In this document: positions 15,201 through 30,200 of the stretch, in pieces | Position numbering within the stretch: position 1 is the stretch's first letter | Layout of the letters: each line of letters begins with the position of its first letter | Assembly: GCA_013397845.1 (NCBI GenBank) | Contig: VZTG01010322.1 | Location: 407,051-471,050, forward strand | Direction: 5' to 3' | From: Melanocharis versteri | Taxonomy: Eukaryota; Chordata; Aves; Passeriformes; Melanocharitidae | DNA: 64,000 nt | Made by a program: the position numbers and the translations under genes | Notes under the pieces: generated by a model | The model's input: only the letters and a program-made list of their open reading frames with translations | The model's database searches: none | What the model was told of the DNA's origin: nothing

Positions 15201-18200
15201 TTCATACAGTATTAAATGTGAGTATAAAACGCCCCCAAAACCTTGGAAATTAAATACACCATTTAGAATCTGAGCAGATGAAAACTTGTCACACTTAAAT
15301 CAGTGAGGCTTTAAAAAAAGTACAGGGATTGTTTACTTACTTTCTAAAACATAATTTAAACTAGAAGTTGAATACTTTAAGAAGTGACCACAACTAAGAT
15401 CTTCATGAACTGGAGTTCCAGATACACAAGCAAATACACAGTAAAGGAGCACATGGTTGGCACTGTAAAATTGGTTTGGTATTATTTATAACATCAAAAT
15501 TATAATTTTTCCTATGACTGTACTAGCCATTTTCCCTAGTACTTGAGCTGCTCAGTTGTTATTCAGTAATAACAGTAGTAACTCAGTAATAACCGTAACT
15601 GTGCAAACCTAAGACTTCCTACTATAGAAATTTGATTAATGCAAAGATGTTGGTGTTCATATCTCTATTTTTTACTACCCTTTGCTACCTCCATTTTACC
15701 AATTACATTCCAAAGTGTCCCTCAAAGAGCGGGTTTTATGCTGTATGCCAAAAATCACGTCATGACATCAAGACACTCCTTCCAAAGGGCTTTATGTTAG
15801 TAACAGGAATTGACACCACAGTGTGGCTTTGTATTCAACTCTGTAAAAAAGTAATCATTTGTAGCTGATCACCTTCCCTATCTGGAATGAGAAAAAACAT
15901 ACATTCACTTTACAGTAAGCTTAATAGCTTCACTAACTAGTCATATCAAAGAAGAGTTTTTCTTGTTGTCTGTATATTAAAGATTTCCGTAACTGTCTAC
16001 CTTTCTGACACACAGTAGACACAAAAATTGTAAAGAGAAGGGTGTCTCTTTATTCTTTTAATGTGAATAAAACAAAACTGCTCCTTTTTGCTCATTTTCA
16101 AAGTGAAAACATAAAGCCTGGAGATAAATTTGCCTTGAACCCCGAGTTAATGCTACTAGGCAGCAGTGCTTCCCATTGCCATGTCAGAGGCTGAACTCCA
16201 CTCTCTCACCGACTGGTCAACAAGAGTCCCTTCCCCTGACCACCAAAAGTAAAGTGTTATCATATCCATTATGTAAGAAAACTCTCAGGATCAAAGTAAT
16301 TTCTTCTCAGTGCCTCTCAGTTCCAGTATCCTTACATCCCAGTCCTCTACTGCTACATCCCAGTCCTGTGTTCATAACCTTTCTTACACTGAGTTGTGGC
16401 ATTGGTGATGCTGAAGGTATAAAAAACATAGAAATTAACACACAACTGAATTTTCTGAGAAAACCTTGAAATAACCAAGATAACAAAAAATCTTCAAGTG
16501 TACAGAAATTAAGCATTTGCATATTTTCCATTCACACCTGGCTAACTTGGCTTATATTGGAAAAGCAAGGCAGTCAGGTACCAATCATGTCCTTTTCTTG
16601 TTACACTTGCTCTAAACCACAAAATTAAACACCTGTACATACCTACAGCTTTTACTAAAAATCCTAACTTGCTCAATCCTGAAAAAGCTGAACAGCTGTT
16701 AGAAAGTATTGGATACATCTAGGTAAGTTCTGAGAAGAGAGAAAACCTTTTAGAGTGGATCTCTGAAAAATTTCATTTGTCACTTGAAAGGAAAATATTT
16801 CTTTGTTGTTACTGTTAGTTTTTTTAAACTTTGCCAACTTAATAAACCCACTCATCCAATTTAAACCCAATTAGCAGTCTTAACAAGTTGTTCCATGGTT
16901 TAATTCACTTCCAAATTGTGAAACACATAAAAACATTACTTCGATGCACATCACAGCCTCAGCCACAGTTCAAAGATGCTGCTTACCACCATCAGTCAAG
17001 ACAAAACTTGAGATCCATTAGCACAAACATCTTTCCTCTGTCCTCAGTGCTGGCAAGATATTTGTAGGATACATGTATTGTTGTTTTAGAGAAGTTTTGC
17101 TTCAGGGCAGAATGAGAACCTTCTAAAGAAACCCTTTGTATGAAACCTAAAGTATGTAGCAATGACCATACTTACATTTGTTAGTGGGGCATGTGCAAAC
17201 ATGGAGAACCCTTCAAAGATATATTCATGGTCATCATACTCAATAACAGTAGGTCTGTCTGTCTTAAAAAAGCAAACAAAACCACCACGGAGTAAGCAAG
17301 AAGCAGTACGACTTTTGTCACCAAAAACAAAATCAGAGTCCTAGTTCGAATTATTTATAAAGTACTTACTAAGAAATTTGTGGGAGGTGACACAGTAATT
17401 CGATAGTGGTATAGTCTTCCAGCATTGTTGGTCATGGGGCGACATGGTTTAATGGGCTTAAAGAAAGAGATAAGTAGAATTATGTGTAGAGTCAAGGCGA
17501 ATTTAGATTAAAAGAGAGAATAAAGCATTTCTAATAGCCATGAAATATGCATTAGGAAAAATTAAATAAAAGCAGGTAGTCATAATTAAGCATTCCGGGA
17601 AGGAGGAAAGTGTGGCTTTATCTCCATTTTCACTTACAGAAATATTTTTAAAGTTATTCAAAAGCAAAAAAAGGTGAATTTTTTTTTTCACTTTCCATTT
17701 AACTCTCCATCTCTCTTACATACAACAGTTAGCTATTTATGTTCCAGACTAATTTCCTCTCCTATATAAATTTGTTTCAGGAAACACATTTTAAAAGCTT
17801 ATGAAGAGGAGCCTGGACATCACACGAGAAGATCTCAAGGTACATTATCAAGAGACAGGTATTGGCTCGCTCATCTGCCTGGGGGAAATCTGAGGCCTGA
17901 AGAGAAGACATTAGTCTATCACCAGAGAGGTAGCTCTGGTACCCCCACTCTATCTCCCAGGTTGTAATGCTTGACTTTGAGGTCCAAAGGCAGCCAGACA
18001 CCTGGGATTTCACGTTTCCTTCCAGCTTGCTCTGAAGCAGTTGTGTGTAAAGACCTAAACTCCTCGACAGTCAGACAAAACCAGTTTTTCATATGCCCTA
18101 CATACAACTTACTGCAGTTTGGTGACTGCCACCAGCCTGTGTGGAACACACTGGGAAAAAGAATAAAACCACAGCAGTGAGCAGGGTACTACTCTGAACT

Positions 18201-21200
18201 GCAGAACAAAAGTTGGCCTGCTTCAATGGCAAGACAGCTACACCACTAGGCTGCTCTGGCCACTTTGCAAAACTTATGCAGTAAGTAAGGTGATTTCATT
18301 GGCTCTTCAGCCTCAAAATAAGCTTCCTACTGCTGTGACAATACAGCTGCAAACAAGCTAGTTCAAAACTAGGCAGTTTCATCTGCAGGACATTGTGAAA
18401 AGTAGTATATCCTAGGAGATTTTGTGAAACCAGGGATTCTCAGATGGCATTGCTCCAGGGAGCAGCTGCCTTCATGCAGCAGGTTTTATATATAATAGCT
18501 TTCTCCTCCTAAATTTTCCCTCTTCTCGGCAAGAAGAACCCTAGATGTAACATGGGGAAACTTATATCCTGAACTGGAGAAATTTATAGAAATCTTCAGA
18601 CCAAAGCCAATTTTCTGAACTCAAATAATTCAGAGAAACATTCATAACTCTCTAACTACACAGAAATAAAAGATTGTTTCAGTAAATATATGTAAGAAGG
18701 CCCACTGAAAAATAAAATTTTTCAAGAAAAGGTACAAAGATAAATTGTAAAGCCTACACAATAAGGCAGGAATGCCTCCTGACAAGCCTTCTGCTTTATT
18801 CAACAGCAGAATCACTATTTACTTTTTCTTTTAAAGCAATCACTTCACAAAGTGGGCCCTTCACAACATATTCATCCAGTTGAAGATAGCAGATCTTTGA
18901 CCACAAGTTCTTTTCTATTAACACAATTGTGTTTCAGAAACTTAAAAAAAAAACAACAAACCAAACCTAAAACTAAGTAAACACAGGCAAAAGTTTTCTA
19001 TCATTTTCAGGGGGATTTCGTTACCAGCACTGTATTTTAAATATGAGGTTACATAACTAAGTGATTTAAAGTTGCATGAGTTTTTTTTACTCAGCCTGTA
19101 AATCATGGGAAAACCCCTTCAAACCAATCCAAGTAGGAATTTACAGCTGCAAGTTTGTATTCGTAATTGCAATCCTTAGAATTACTAATACCTCTTCGCC
19201 AGGATAAATGCCATGTCTTATTCCCGTTCGTCGGGCTTTAGCACTGCACTTGCACAAAGGTCCATCATTCATCTGTCAAAAACAAAATAGGATTCTGGTT
19301 TTACTGAAAAGTGGTTTTGGAAAAGTATGTTGGTTTTAATGCCCTGAGAGCTGATGCTTCTAAAAGCCTGTCATGCTTAGATTAAGTGGATGTTCTTAAG
19401 CCAATAAAACTGAAAACACTGTAGACTAATGTAAGAAAACTGCACAACAGCATTAGGACTTCATCACTGTTTCAGAAGCACAAGATGGAAAAACACTCTC
19501 AGCAGAATTCTACCAACCTGCTATAATATACCTCTTTTCCATTGCTTATACACACAAACAGCATGCTGACTGGCTAAAACGAAATTCAGGTCCTAAACAT
19601 GCATGTGTCAATATTTACATGCTGGAATCTCCATATTCAAACAGCTCCACTGAGTTCTCTGACTGAAAACCCATCCCCAATTAAGCCCTTTGCCATGGAA
19701 CAAGGCTATCCCCTGAAATGAAGACCATTCAAAGATTTTACTTGGTACTTTAAAGAACTAATGGGAAGACTTCAAATCCATCCTGTGAACAGATCAGTAA
19801 AAAAGATAAAAGAGAAAAAATACCCACTTGAGTATTCTGTATGGGTGCATCAAGTGCTTACACCAAAAAGGGCCAGTGCATACATTATAAAGCTGGTGTC
19901 TTTCACTTTTATGACCAAGATCAATGCAGACCATCAACTACTACAACAGCCTAAAGCTTTCTTAACATTATGCTCATTGCGGAAATCCAACAAAAGAAGC
20001 CCAGAAACAAACCAAGGAAACAAATTAAGTTTCCAACCCCAGGTTTTAATCAAAGTTTGAATCCAAGAAGTCAAACTTCTTTTAGACTTAAGAAACCCCA
20101 AACAAACAACAAACTTGCAATGCAATAGAAAAACCAGCAGAACTTTCCAAGCTGTTACAAGCAGTCTGAAAACATAGACAGCATCCACAGTGGGGTTAAA
20201 TAGCATCATCACACATTAGATATAATGAGAAGATAACACAGGAAGAAAGAATCACTAAACCACTGTTAATGTCAGCTTTAGGCAGTTGGGATAGGGATGC
20301 AACCTTTCAGTTTTGATGTTCACCTCAGTTTCTTCAGACTGGCACAATGCATATGTGCAAAGGAACATAAGAAGCAGGGCGCTTCCCTACTCCTTTGGAA
20401 ACTTAGTCACACAGTCTTAACAATGGAGTGACATGACAGCTTGTTGCTCACACAGTTTTTCCCATACTCTGAAACCCTCGAGGAAAGAACAGGTTCAAAG
20501 AAACTGAATCATGTCCATAGGCAGAAGCATACTTCCTCACTGGCCTGTACAGTGACAAGACAGAAGAGAGCTAAAAATGCGGTCAAACAGCTAACTGCTC
20601 ATCAGTGCTCCAAAACGAAGCGTCTACTGAGGCTCTTTAAATAATTATCACGTATTTTTGAAAATCTCGTCCTTAATTCTTAGAGCTGTTCAGCACAAAT
20701 ACTGCCTCTGTTATATTAAATGCACAGGCCAAAACTGAGAGAGATGTGAAGTACCTGTAAAGCACAAGACTTGAGAAGCAATCAGACACGTATCTATCTT
20801 GTCCCTAACAACATTGCTCATAGAAAAAAATGCAGGAGAGTAATCATGAATTGATGGTAAAATGATGGTAAGAGATGACAAATTTACGTAGGCAATGACT
20901 TCTCTGACCAACAGAGCAACACAAACAAGCAGATCACATTTTTAAGGCAAAAGCCACCGTGGTGGTACTGAATTTAACAATTTATTTTCTGGCAACTGTT
21001 GGCAACCACCAGCACTGCTGGTGATTATCCAAATTAACAAACAAGCTTCTCAGATTGAAGGGTTGGGAAGATCCATCCTACAAATCTAGTTCCATGTCAG
21101 ACACTGTACTCGTACATGTCAAAGTGCATGGCAATCATTACTATTTTATTTATTCACAGAAAGCATTTTGACACACCAGATAAATACCTATGAAAACTTC

Positions 21201-24200
21201 AAATGTTTTCAAATAAAATCTACACAGAAGGAGTACAGCAGTGACAGGCTCATCATGATTGATTTTAGCCTTTTCAAGAAAGATGAAGAGTCAGTCTCAA
21301 GAAAATTCTTGGCAAAGAACGTTTTTCAGCAGGAAACTCATATACCAAACATTCCTGAATCTATTCCTTCTACAGTTATTCCTCTTTATTTTTCCGTTAA
21401 TATTCTTCATAGAACATTACTTTGAAGTGTGCCCAAGAGCTACACAATTTTTTCTGTTAAATATCTAAACAGTTCGCTAATTTTGTTTTCCATACAAATA
21501 AAAACAGCTAGCTATGCTCAATCATTTTTTCTTAACTAGAAGCATAAATATGAATCTGTAATAGAATATTCAACAGACTTTTGAATTACCACAGTGGAAA
21601 TATACATTGCAGTATCTCTTCACATTATGATTTGTTGTATGCTTAACTCATACATCACACAAAGTGCCAGAAAAATAAATTTACTGAGGTGCCACTTGAA
21701 ATGAGAGAATAGACTGTAAAATATTTAAGAAAGATGAAGATGGTGAATTTGCAAACAAAAACTAGTCTTCTGTGCAATGTGTACATTCAAAATAGCACTT
21801 CATGAGCTCAGCAATTACATATAATGAGAACTACAATCTCCATGCAATTACAAAAGAGCCATTAGACAAGAAATTAGAAGCATTAACTGCATATTTAAAA
21901 CATTATTCATCATTATGAGCTGAGAGCTTAAGGTGAAAAATTTGTAAAGGATGTAAACATATTGCTTTTTCTCCATCACAGAATTCAGTTGTGTACCTTT
22001 ATCTCAGGGCTAAAAGGACAGCATTAGCACACCGCTAGCAATTCGGTTTTTATGAATGCTGTCAGACATGATTCCAACTGAATAATCCCCAGGATTAATT
22101 AGCTGGAACCACACTCTTGAAATCAAAGGTGAAGTGCTTTGAAGTAGATAAGAGAGAAAAGAGAAAACAGGGGTAAAGAAAGCATTTTGAAATAGAAATC
22201 ACTCTGCATATTTGACAACAAGGCAAAATTTTCAATTTATTGGGAGAATGACCCTTGGACACCCAAGCACTTTTTCCTCACACCTTACCTGTCCTGGATC
22301 ATTGTACCACAATTCTTCGTGAAGACGATCAGGGTGTGCTTTTTTACGCTTAATTTCTGCAATGACGTCAATAACATCCGAATCCGAACTGCTGGAGCAG
22401 CTGCTGTCATCTTCAGAGTCACACTCTGACTCACTGGAGCTCTCTGATTCACACAGAAGAAATAAAGACTATTGAAAAACACTTCCACATGCACTCTTCT
22501 CCATAGCAATGCATTCTCTAACATGAATTAATGTCTGGACTTAACATTAAAAAAAACCCCCCACACAAAACCTTGATCTCACATATCTCTAATCTCCTAT
22601 GGTACTTTGAAGTGACTCCCTTTCTCATGCACGTAATTTTAGTCACTCATTTCCACAGATACCCTCAGTTCCAATTTAAATAAATGCCTTCATAGCCAAG
22701 ATATATACCAGGATGAAAGTAAAGTTTATTATTCTTGGAATAAAATGCAATGTTTCTTCAGTTTTTTAAGTTTTGACTTAAGAGAAAATATATTACTATA
22801 TTGTCAGTGCTTTCAAATACTGTGAAACTAGGGTTTTAAAATACAAATTTTTACTGAATACAAGACTCTCCTTAGTTGAAAGAAAAAGGAGAGAGAGAAA
22901 ATGAGATAATATCACTAGGAAAATGGGGTTTTTTTAAGTCAAGATGTATTTTTACACACCTCATAATTTGGCATAAGGTGTTATTAAAATATGTCCTTGG
23001 AACACATGGTTAACATAGGTCATCTATGCTCAGCTGAAACTGAGTTTCCTCACGAAGCGTGCACATGTGTATTCCTACAAATATTCACAAAGACTTAAGT
23101 TTCAAAAGTTCTCTGATACACAACTGATTAATACTGAAGTCTATTTTCAGGTGCAAAATATGCAGGAACCTGTGAGAGTAAGCTGGAGTTCCAAAAGACT
23201 AACACAAAACTTTTTGATGTCACGTATTGAAATCACAGAATCATAGAATGGTTTGGGTTGGGAGGAGCCTTAAAGACCATCTAATTCCAGCCCCTTTGCC
23301 GTGGGCAGGGATACCTCCCACTAGACCAGGTTGCTCAGTGCCCCATCCAGCCCGGCTTTGAACATTGCCAGGGATAGGACATCCATAATTTTTGTGGGCA
23401 ACCTGTTCCAGTGCCTCACCGCCCTCACAGTAAATAATTTCTTCCATCTTCAGCCTTCCATGACCAAAAAGTGCTCCTGGAGTGCACTGCTATCACACCG
23501 CAACACACAATTACTGCTAACATGAGCCAGAACAGACACAGCATTTACTGAAGTACAAAGTCAGACAAACTACTAGACACTACATGGCTGTAGGAGAAGC
23601 TGGCACAAACACCAAATTAGCCCAGGGGAAGAGTGAATACATAGAGCCTTCGGGTTCTCCAGAAAGAGCGGAAAAAGAAAATGCAGAAGTTGCCCTTGGC
23701 CCTATCTTATTTTAGCCTGGAGCAGCAGGCTTTCTTCCTCAGAGATCTAAGGAACGAGGGCTCTACACAGGTATGTTGAATGTAGCAGTCATGTCCTTGA
23801 TTCATCCACATGAAAAACACCTCCTAAAAAACCCTACAGCTAACTTTGCAAGTGATTCTTGAAGGAGTTTAAACATATGCAAATTCACTGTTCAAAAAAA
23901 TGTGAAGAACTCCTTTACAAAAGTGAGTTCACATTTTATTTCATCTGTATTTATTTTTCTTTCCTCTTCATTGCATTCTTTCATACCGTCAGCATGTAAC
24001 CATGCCATTATGCCTGTATTTCAGCCCTAGAATTTTTGATATGTGACTTTTTAATGAGTTACTAAAATGAGACCTGAGAGTTTGAAGCAGCTCACCCGGC
24101 CAACATGAAGCAATAGCTAAAAAGCAAGCCCAACAGAGTACCAAAATTACTGGGATATGCCTACAAATTTCTTGAACTAAAGCAACTGACTAAAAAACAC

Positions 24201-27200
24201 ACTATGAAACACTGAAACGCTGGAAGTATAAAAATAACAACAGTTTTCACAAAACAAACCAAGAAAAATAGCTTTCACTGACTTCTGAGTAGACAAATTG
24301 CTATCTGCCCTGCTAATTCAACCAGTATTTCCCCAGCATTCGATGCTGCTGGATGTATTTCACTGTCAGAAGATCTGTATGGGTGGGACAAGAAAATGCA
24401 GATAATGTATGTCATGAAAACTGATACTTTTACAGAGGTCTGATCATACTAAGCAGAGTTGCAGAACAAAAATACAATACTGAAGAAAAACTGAGATGTT
24501 TGCTTTTACGGCACTGAGTCTATCGCCACTACTCTTGCTTGCTCTTTACAAATGTAAGACCACGAGCTCCTCAAAGCCTCTTATGTGCCATTCTCTGGAC
24601 TATCTCATCATACTCAGGGTGTTTTATGCCATGGAAGAAACTAGCATTTGGAAGTGCTGGATACTCTCCATTTTCCCCTAGGCTTTCTGGGTAAAGAATC
24701 CAGCTCTACTTCAGTCAAAAGCCACAGTAAAACTCCCCTGGATATAAAACACAAAGGAGGGATTTAAAAAACAACCACCAACATTATTAAATACACACAA
24801 CTGCTGAAACAGGTTAACTACAGATTATTCCATTTCAGAGCTTTGTCATCATTTCAGCCTACCTAAATCTTCATCCAGCTTGGTTTTCGGTGGCTCCCAT
24901 GGTGGCCTGGCGGCTTTCGCCTTTGCCTGTCGCTTTCCTAGCTCCTCGTCAAACTTTTCATACAGATCTCGGAGCTTGCTTGTTCCTACCACAGTAGAGT
25001 CCCCCTGTTATTAAAAAAAATAGAACAACAACAGAACAAAAAAAGGACAGTGTTGAAATAGCACATGAACTCAACATCTACTAGCATTTCATGAAATAAA
25101 GGCAAGAAAGTGGGAAAGATGGATCTTTCAGTGAAACATGCTAATACCTAATAAGGCTTTAGCATATCATTACATTGCTTCACCAGGTGAAGTAGCAGAG
25201 AAATTATTTTATTTGCTGGTATAGCACTTCTCCAAGGTTGCAGGAATATCTGGTGCTTGAGGCATCTTTGCTCAAACACAGGTATAACAGGGAAAAAATA
25301 GATCTTTCCCTCCTGGAGACAAAAAAAAAAGTACCCCTCTTCCATGTACCACTAATCTGAATGCTAACAGACAGAAGGAACTGATGAAAACAGAGAATAG
25401 CAACGAATGAAGCCCCTAACAGGGTTAAAAGACTGAGATGATTGGGAAGAGAGAAGAATTAAATGACACAAAACACGATCCTGCGGAAGGGTTCATATTA
25501 TAAAGGACTGTCTGCAGTCATTTTAGAGTTCTCACTGACATACCACTTGATCCATAGGGTCATTGGAATAATAGCTTTCAGAATGGGTACAGCGAACCCA
25601 GACTGGCTTAAGCAATTCCTCATCTTCCTCTTCATTTTTTTCAGATGCATTCTCTTCTGATTCTTTGTCTTTGACAGCAGTATAATTTTTCTCTTTGCTG
25701 GAGTTCTGGTTCTCAGACCACCTTTCTCTGTCCTCCTCCCATCGGGTTCTCTTTCTCTCTCTGCTTGGAGACCGGCTTAGTGGAAGAAAGCAAACAAAAG
25801 CAATTACCTTTATTATTTTTACAGTGACAGTTTTAAAGTGAAAAACAGTTTGCTTCTGATCTGTACATCATTCTATCATACAAATTGCAGCAAAATCTAG
25901 TTGCCTTTCCAGCTTTTAACTTGCACCATAAAGAGTACAAGAGTAATTTGTAGTTCTGAACTGCCATAAAAATGACTTAAAATTCGATGTGCTTTTTATT
26001 TTAAGCCATATTCAAGAACTAAAATAAAAAAATACATGCCATCTTAAATTAAGACTCCCACGTGCATTCTAGGTGAATTTCTTTTAATTTTACTTCTAAG
26101 TTAGGAACTCATTGGTAAAAGCTAAGTCACATCACTCACAACTAGAAATTACAGTAAGAAGTTTCAAAGGATAGCCCACAAACTATTGGCATGACAAAAG
26201 AATTTGATTTTTATTAAAAGGATTATACAGAACCCACTCTTCTGTTACTCTAACACGCCTTCATACAGCACAAGGTGTGATATTCCTTATGCATCACAAG
26301 AGTTAACGCTTTCAAAAGATGAATAAGGAAACTACCTCCTTTTTTTTAATCTCCTCTGCCTACAAAACCAGTAATGTTGCAATGTTTTCAACTATCCAGC
26401 ATTCAGAAAGGAAGAGCAGTATAAGAAAAGCCTCTAAAAGATAATCTAAATATACAGTAACTTTAAATAATTTTAGTACTTTACAGACTAGAAGATTTAA
26501 GAGAAAGTCTTTAGGACACAGCAGTGAAACTCTCTCTCCTGAGATTAATCCTGTTTCTAACCCTACAAGGTCTTGCGATAACTGGTATTTGCATGTATCA
26601 GTAGATGACAATAAATTTAAGACACTCATTTTTTCTGGGTTTCATACGCATACACAAAACCTCGCATGAGTGGACGCACAGAGCCTCAAATGCTCAAGAG
26701 ACCACATGCAGCCTTCCTCACCTTCCTGCTCTCTTGTAATCCTTTTTGTAGGATCTGTCTGGTGATGGTGATCTTCTGCTGTCACGGTGCCGATGCCTCT
26801 CCCTCTCCCGCTCCCTTGAAAAGTTCAAAAAATAAGTTAAATGAGAAATCTGGCATTTCATACCTTCTACACCTGAAAGGAACACAAAAGCAGCCTAAGG
26901 TAATGTTATGCAAAATGACATCCACATGCAGACTCCTAAAAACCCAGACGTTCTTAACACTGACCTTCCAGAAACTTGTAAAAGACAGTCACGTATCCAT
27001 GTCCTCCACCTTTGTCACAAAGCCATCTATCCCAATACAAGAGTTAATTCACACCATACAGAAGCAACATCTATGAATTCACCACAGGACTTATTACCAT
27101 ATTTCCTCTTCTCCTGTTACGAATGGCAAAGGGTAAGATTATTGTATCTATAACCATTCTAAATGCCTCAGGAAGGAAAAGAAAACCTATTTCAAGCACA

Positions 27201-30200
27201 ATAGCTTTGTAAGGACAGCAGTTATTCAAGTGTTTGAGGCAAGGCCTCTCTTCCTTACCGCCACCTCAAGCACACACAAAAACCAGACAGACACAGACAA
27301 CCTGCATGATGCTGAAACTATGGTTCTTATCTACAAGACTCAGCTTGCACATACACATAAAGAATCTGACGACCCAAACACATTTCTGGGGTCAAAGAGC
27401 TTTAAATTGACAGAAGTCTTCTGGAAGAGTGGCTAGAAAGCTGTCCAGCAGAACAAAGGAGGATGTCGGTCACAGGCAGCTGAGTATAAGCCAGCATAGG
27501 TGCAGGTGGCCAGAAAGGCCAATGGCATCCTGGCCTGTATCAGCAATAGCGTGGCCAGCAGGACCATGGCAGTGATTGTCCCTCTGTACTCGGCATTGGT
27601 GAGGCTGCACCTGGAATCCTGTGTCCATTTCTGGGCCCCTCACCGCAAGGCAGAGGTGCTGGAGCGTGTCCAGAGAAGGGCAACGGAGTTGATGAAAGGT
27701 CTAGAGAGTGAGTCCTATAAGGAGCAGCTGAGGGAGCTGGGCTTGTTTTGCCTGGAGAAAAGGAGGCCCCGGGAAGACCTTGTTGCTCTCTACAACTGCC
27801 TGAAAAGGGGGTTGTAGCCAGGCAGGGGTCAGCCTCTTCTCCTGGGTAACGAGCAACAGAATGAAAGGAAACAGCCTTAGGTTGCACTAAGGGAGATTTC
27901 ATTTGGATAGCAGGAAAAATTTCTTCACTCAAAGGGTTATTGAGCACTGGAATAGGCTGCCCAGGAAAGTGGTGGTGTCACCATCCCTGAAGGCACTTAA
28001 CAGAGATGTAGATGTGGCACTTAGGGACACAAATAAGTGGTGGAGTTGGCAGCATTAGGTTACAGGTTGGACTTGATGATCTTACGGATGTTTTCCAAAC
28101 TAAATGATTCTGTGAAATTACTGTATTTATTAGGCAGGAAAGATCACACAGGCAGTTTTTATACTCTGCTAATACCTGGCAACTCATTGCGCATCTGTTA
28201 AAACTTCTAGTCTGCTGATACACTAGCAATTGTAAACAGGTGCCTCAAGCGGCTTGGTGGGTTAACAGAATGAGTCAAAATTATTTATGATCATATATAT
28301 ATGTTTGTTTCCATGCTCATAATATGAAACAGAATGCAAATTTACAAAGAAAAAAGTTCAGTTAAATTATCTATTGTTTTTCCCCTGCCCCATTCATCCT
28401 TGTTTGTCGGTGCCTTGCTCAAGCCCGGATTTCAGTCTTCAGAGAGAGCATAGTCTGTGCCATCTGATTTGCTTGGGAGACGGATGCTGCACAAAAAAAC
28501 AACCTCAAGTCTGCCAAACAGCCCTGAATCAAAAGAAGTAGATACATTATCAAGTAGATCTGGAAGCTGTTAGCCTAAAGCAGCAATCCAAAAGTGTTTG
28601 AGAAAGAAGCTACTGAAAACATGCATTCTCAAAATTTAAAACTGAAGCTTGAAATCATGCAGCAAAGAGGACAAAATTCCACAAGCACATCAAACAGAAA
28701 AGGCCAGTGCCTTAATGTCAGCTGCATTTAGCTTTAGGAAAATACTCTTTTGAAAATCGAAGTAAACTTACTGAGTGTGAGGCTTGGGTTGTTTTTTTGA
28801 ATGCAGCTATCTAAGGTTTTGTAATTTAGTCTCGGCATATCTAAATCAAAGGGGCTTCATTTACGCAGGCTTTATGCATAAATTCATGTTCCACGCTAGG
28901 CATGAAAAAATTCTGAGCTTTTAAAATTAAGAGCATGTGATCCAGGAGCCTTGATAAATACTTAACTTTCCAGTAGCTCTTTGAATATTTTGGCAAAGCT
29001 CATTAGACACATAAAGAGCTACAAACAGAACAAACCTAAGACATAAGAAAGATTAAACTGATGATGGTTTGCTCTAAAACATGCCACAGCAAATTGCATC
29101 AGGTCAGCTCATAATTTCCAAGCTATTTGTGTCCATGAAGAAGAGGTACAGACACTTCATGATAAATCCCAAAATAAGCAGTGCACACTCATCCATCTGA
29201 ATCACATCAGTGAAGCCTACAACTGGCCCATACTCATTTTCACCTCAGTCCTCTCTTGAGGTCACAAGCTGGCTTGCTGAGGTCTTCATCCTGAACATAA
29301 CACACTTTTCACTAAAACACCTCACAGCAAGTATTAGCTATGGGCCCCTATGAGACTATAAACCCCACCAAGTCAGCATCCTCTACAAATAAAAGGCTTA
29401 CTGAAAGAAAGTAACATCTGGCACCCTAACTCCGGTACCTAAATCTTGAAATTCAAAGCGCTGGGGCTTAATTGTTTGTAAGACTCAACTTTGTACAGTC
29501 TTCCACACAAAGTTGTGCCGACTCTTATTTTCCTGCCACATGCGCATAAATTTCTACAGTAAATACGTGGAGCATTACTCAACAATCTACTCAGCGGGAT
29601 GCAAAGAAGCTCTTGTTTGAAAACTGTCTCCACGAACACGAGCAACAAGTCTGCCAGCTCACAAACATGAGGCAAAGGCAGCGTATCTGAAAGGTGTCTA
29701 AGCGGTAACCTTTCCATAGGACCTGACTACTGGCTACTTCCTGAGCTAGAAGGAAAAACAACGTTGAGGGAAGAACATTGATGCAAACACATACTATGGA
29801 ACAAGGATGACATCTCTCCCCGCAGGCAGGTAATACCTCAAATTACCTGTTTCGCTCGTAACTTCTGTGATGAGGTGATATCCTTCCTCTGTCATAATCT
29901 GTCCGGTGCCGACTGCTTTCCTGCCTCCTCCTGTCCGGACTGCGGCCGCGATCCCGACGATCCCCATGGTTAGCGGACCGATGCCTGTCGCCGTGAAGGT
30001 GACCGTGCTCGCGGTGCCGGTGCTCATCGTAGTGCTTGCTCCTGTCTGGGGACCGCCGGTCACTTTGGGACTTCTCTCCCTGGTACTGCCCCGCGTGCCG
30101 GAAGTGGCTGCTGCCGGCGCTGCTGCTGGCGGTGCTGCTCGGGAAGGAGCCGGAGCTGTGCTGGTAGCTGCTGAAGCTGGGCGGCGGGAAGGACTGCTGC

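Larger units (their letters stand above)
11344..17175 (-). other. DROSHA introns around exons 9 and 10 (11344-12527, 12610-14137, 14210-17175)
   Basis: AT-rich intronic sequence. A purine-only tract lies near 13091-13137. Two small local duplications are visible: CAGTAATAAC repeated near 15565-15595, and TACATCCCAGTCCT repeated near 16333-16366. No gene or transposon was recognised. Confidence 0.65.

Noticed and set aside
26666..27076. Plus-strand open frame of 136 codons
   Set aside because: It runs antisense across DROSHA exon 2 and into the intron. No domain and no splice or promoter context.
27540..27947. Minus-strand open frame of 135 codons
   Set aside because: It is antisense to the CR1 element at 27425-28116, with no independent match.
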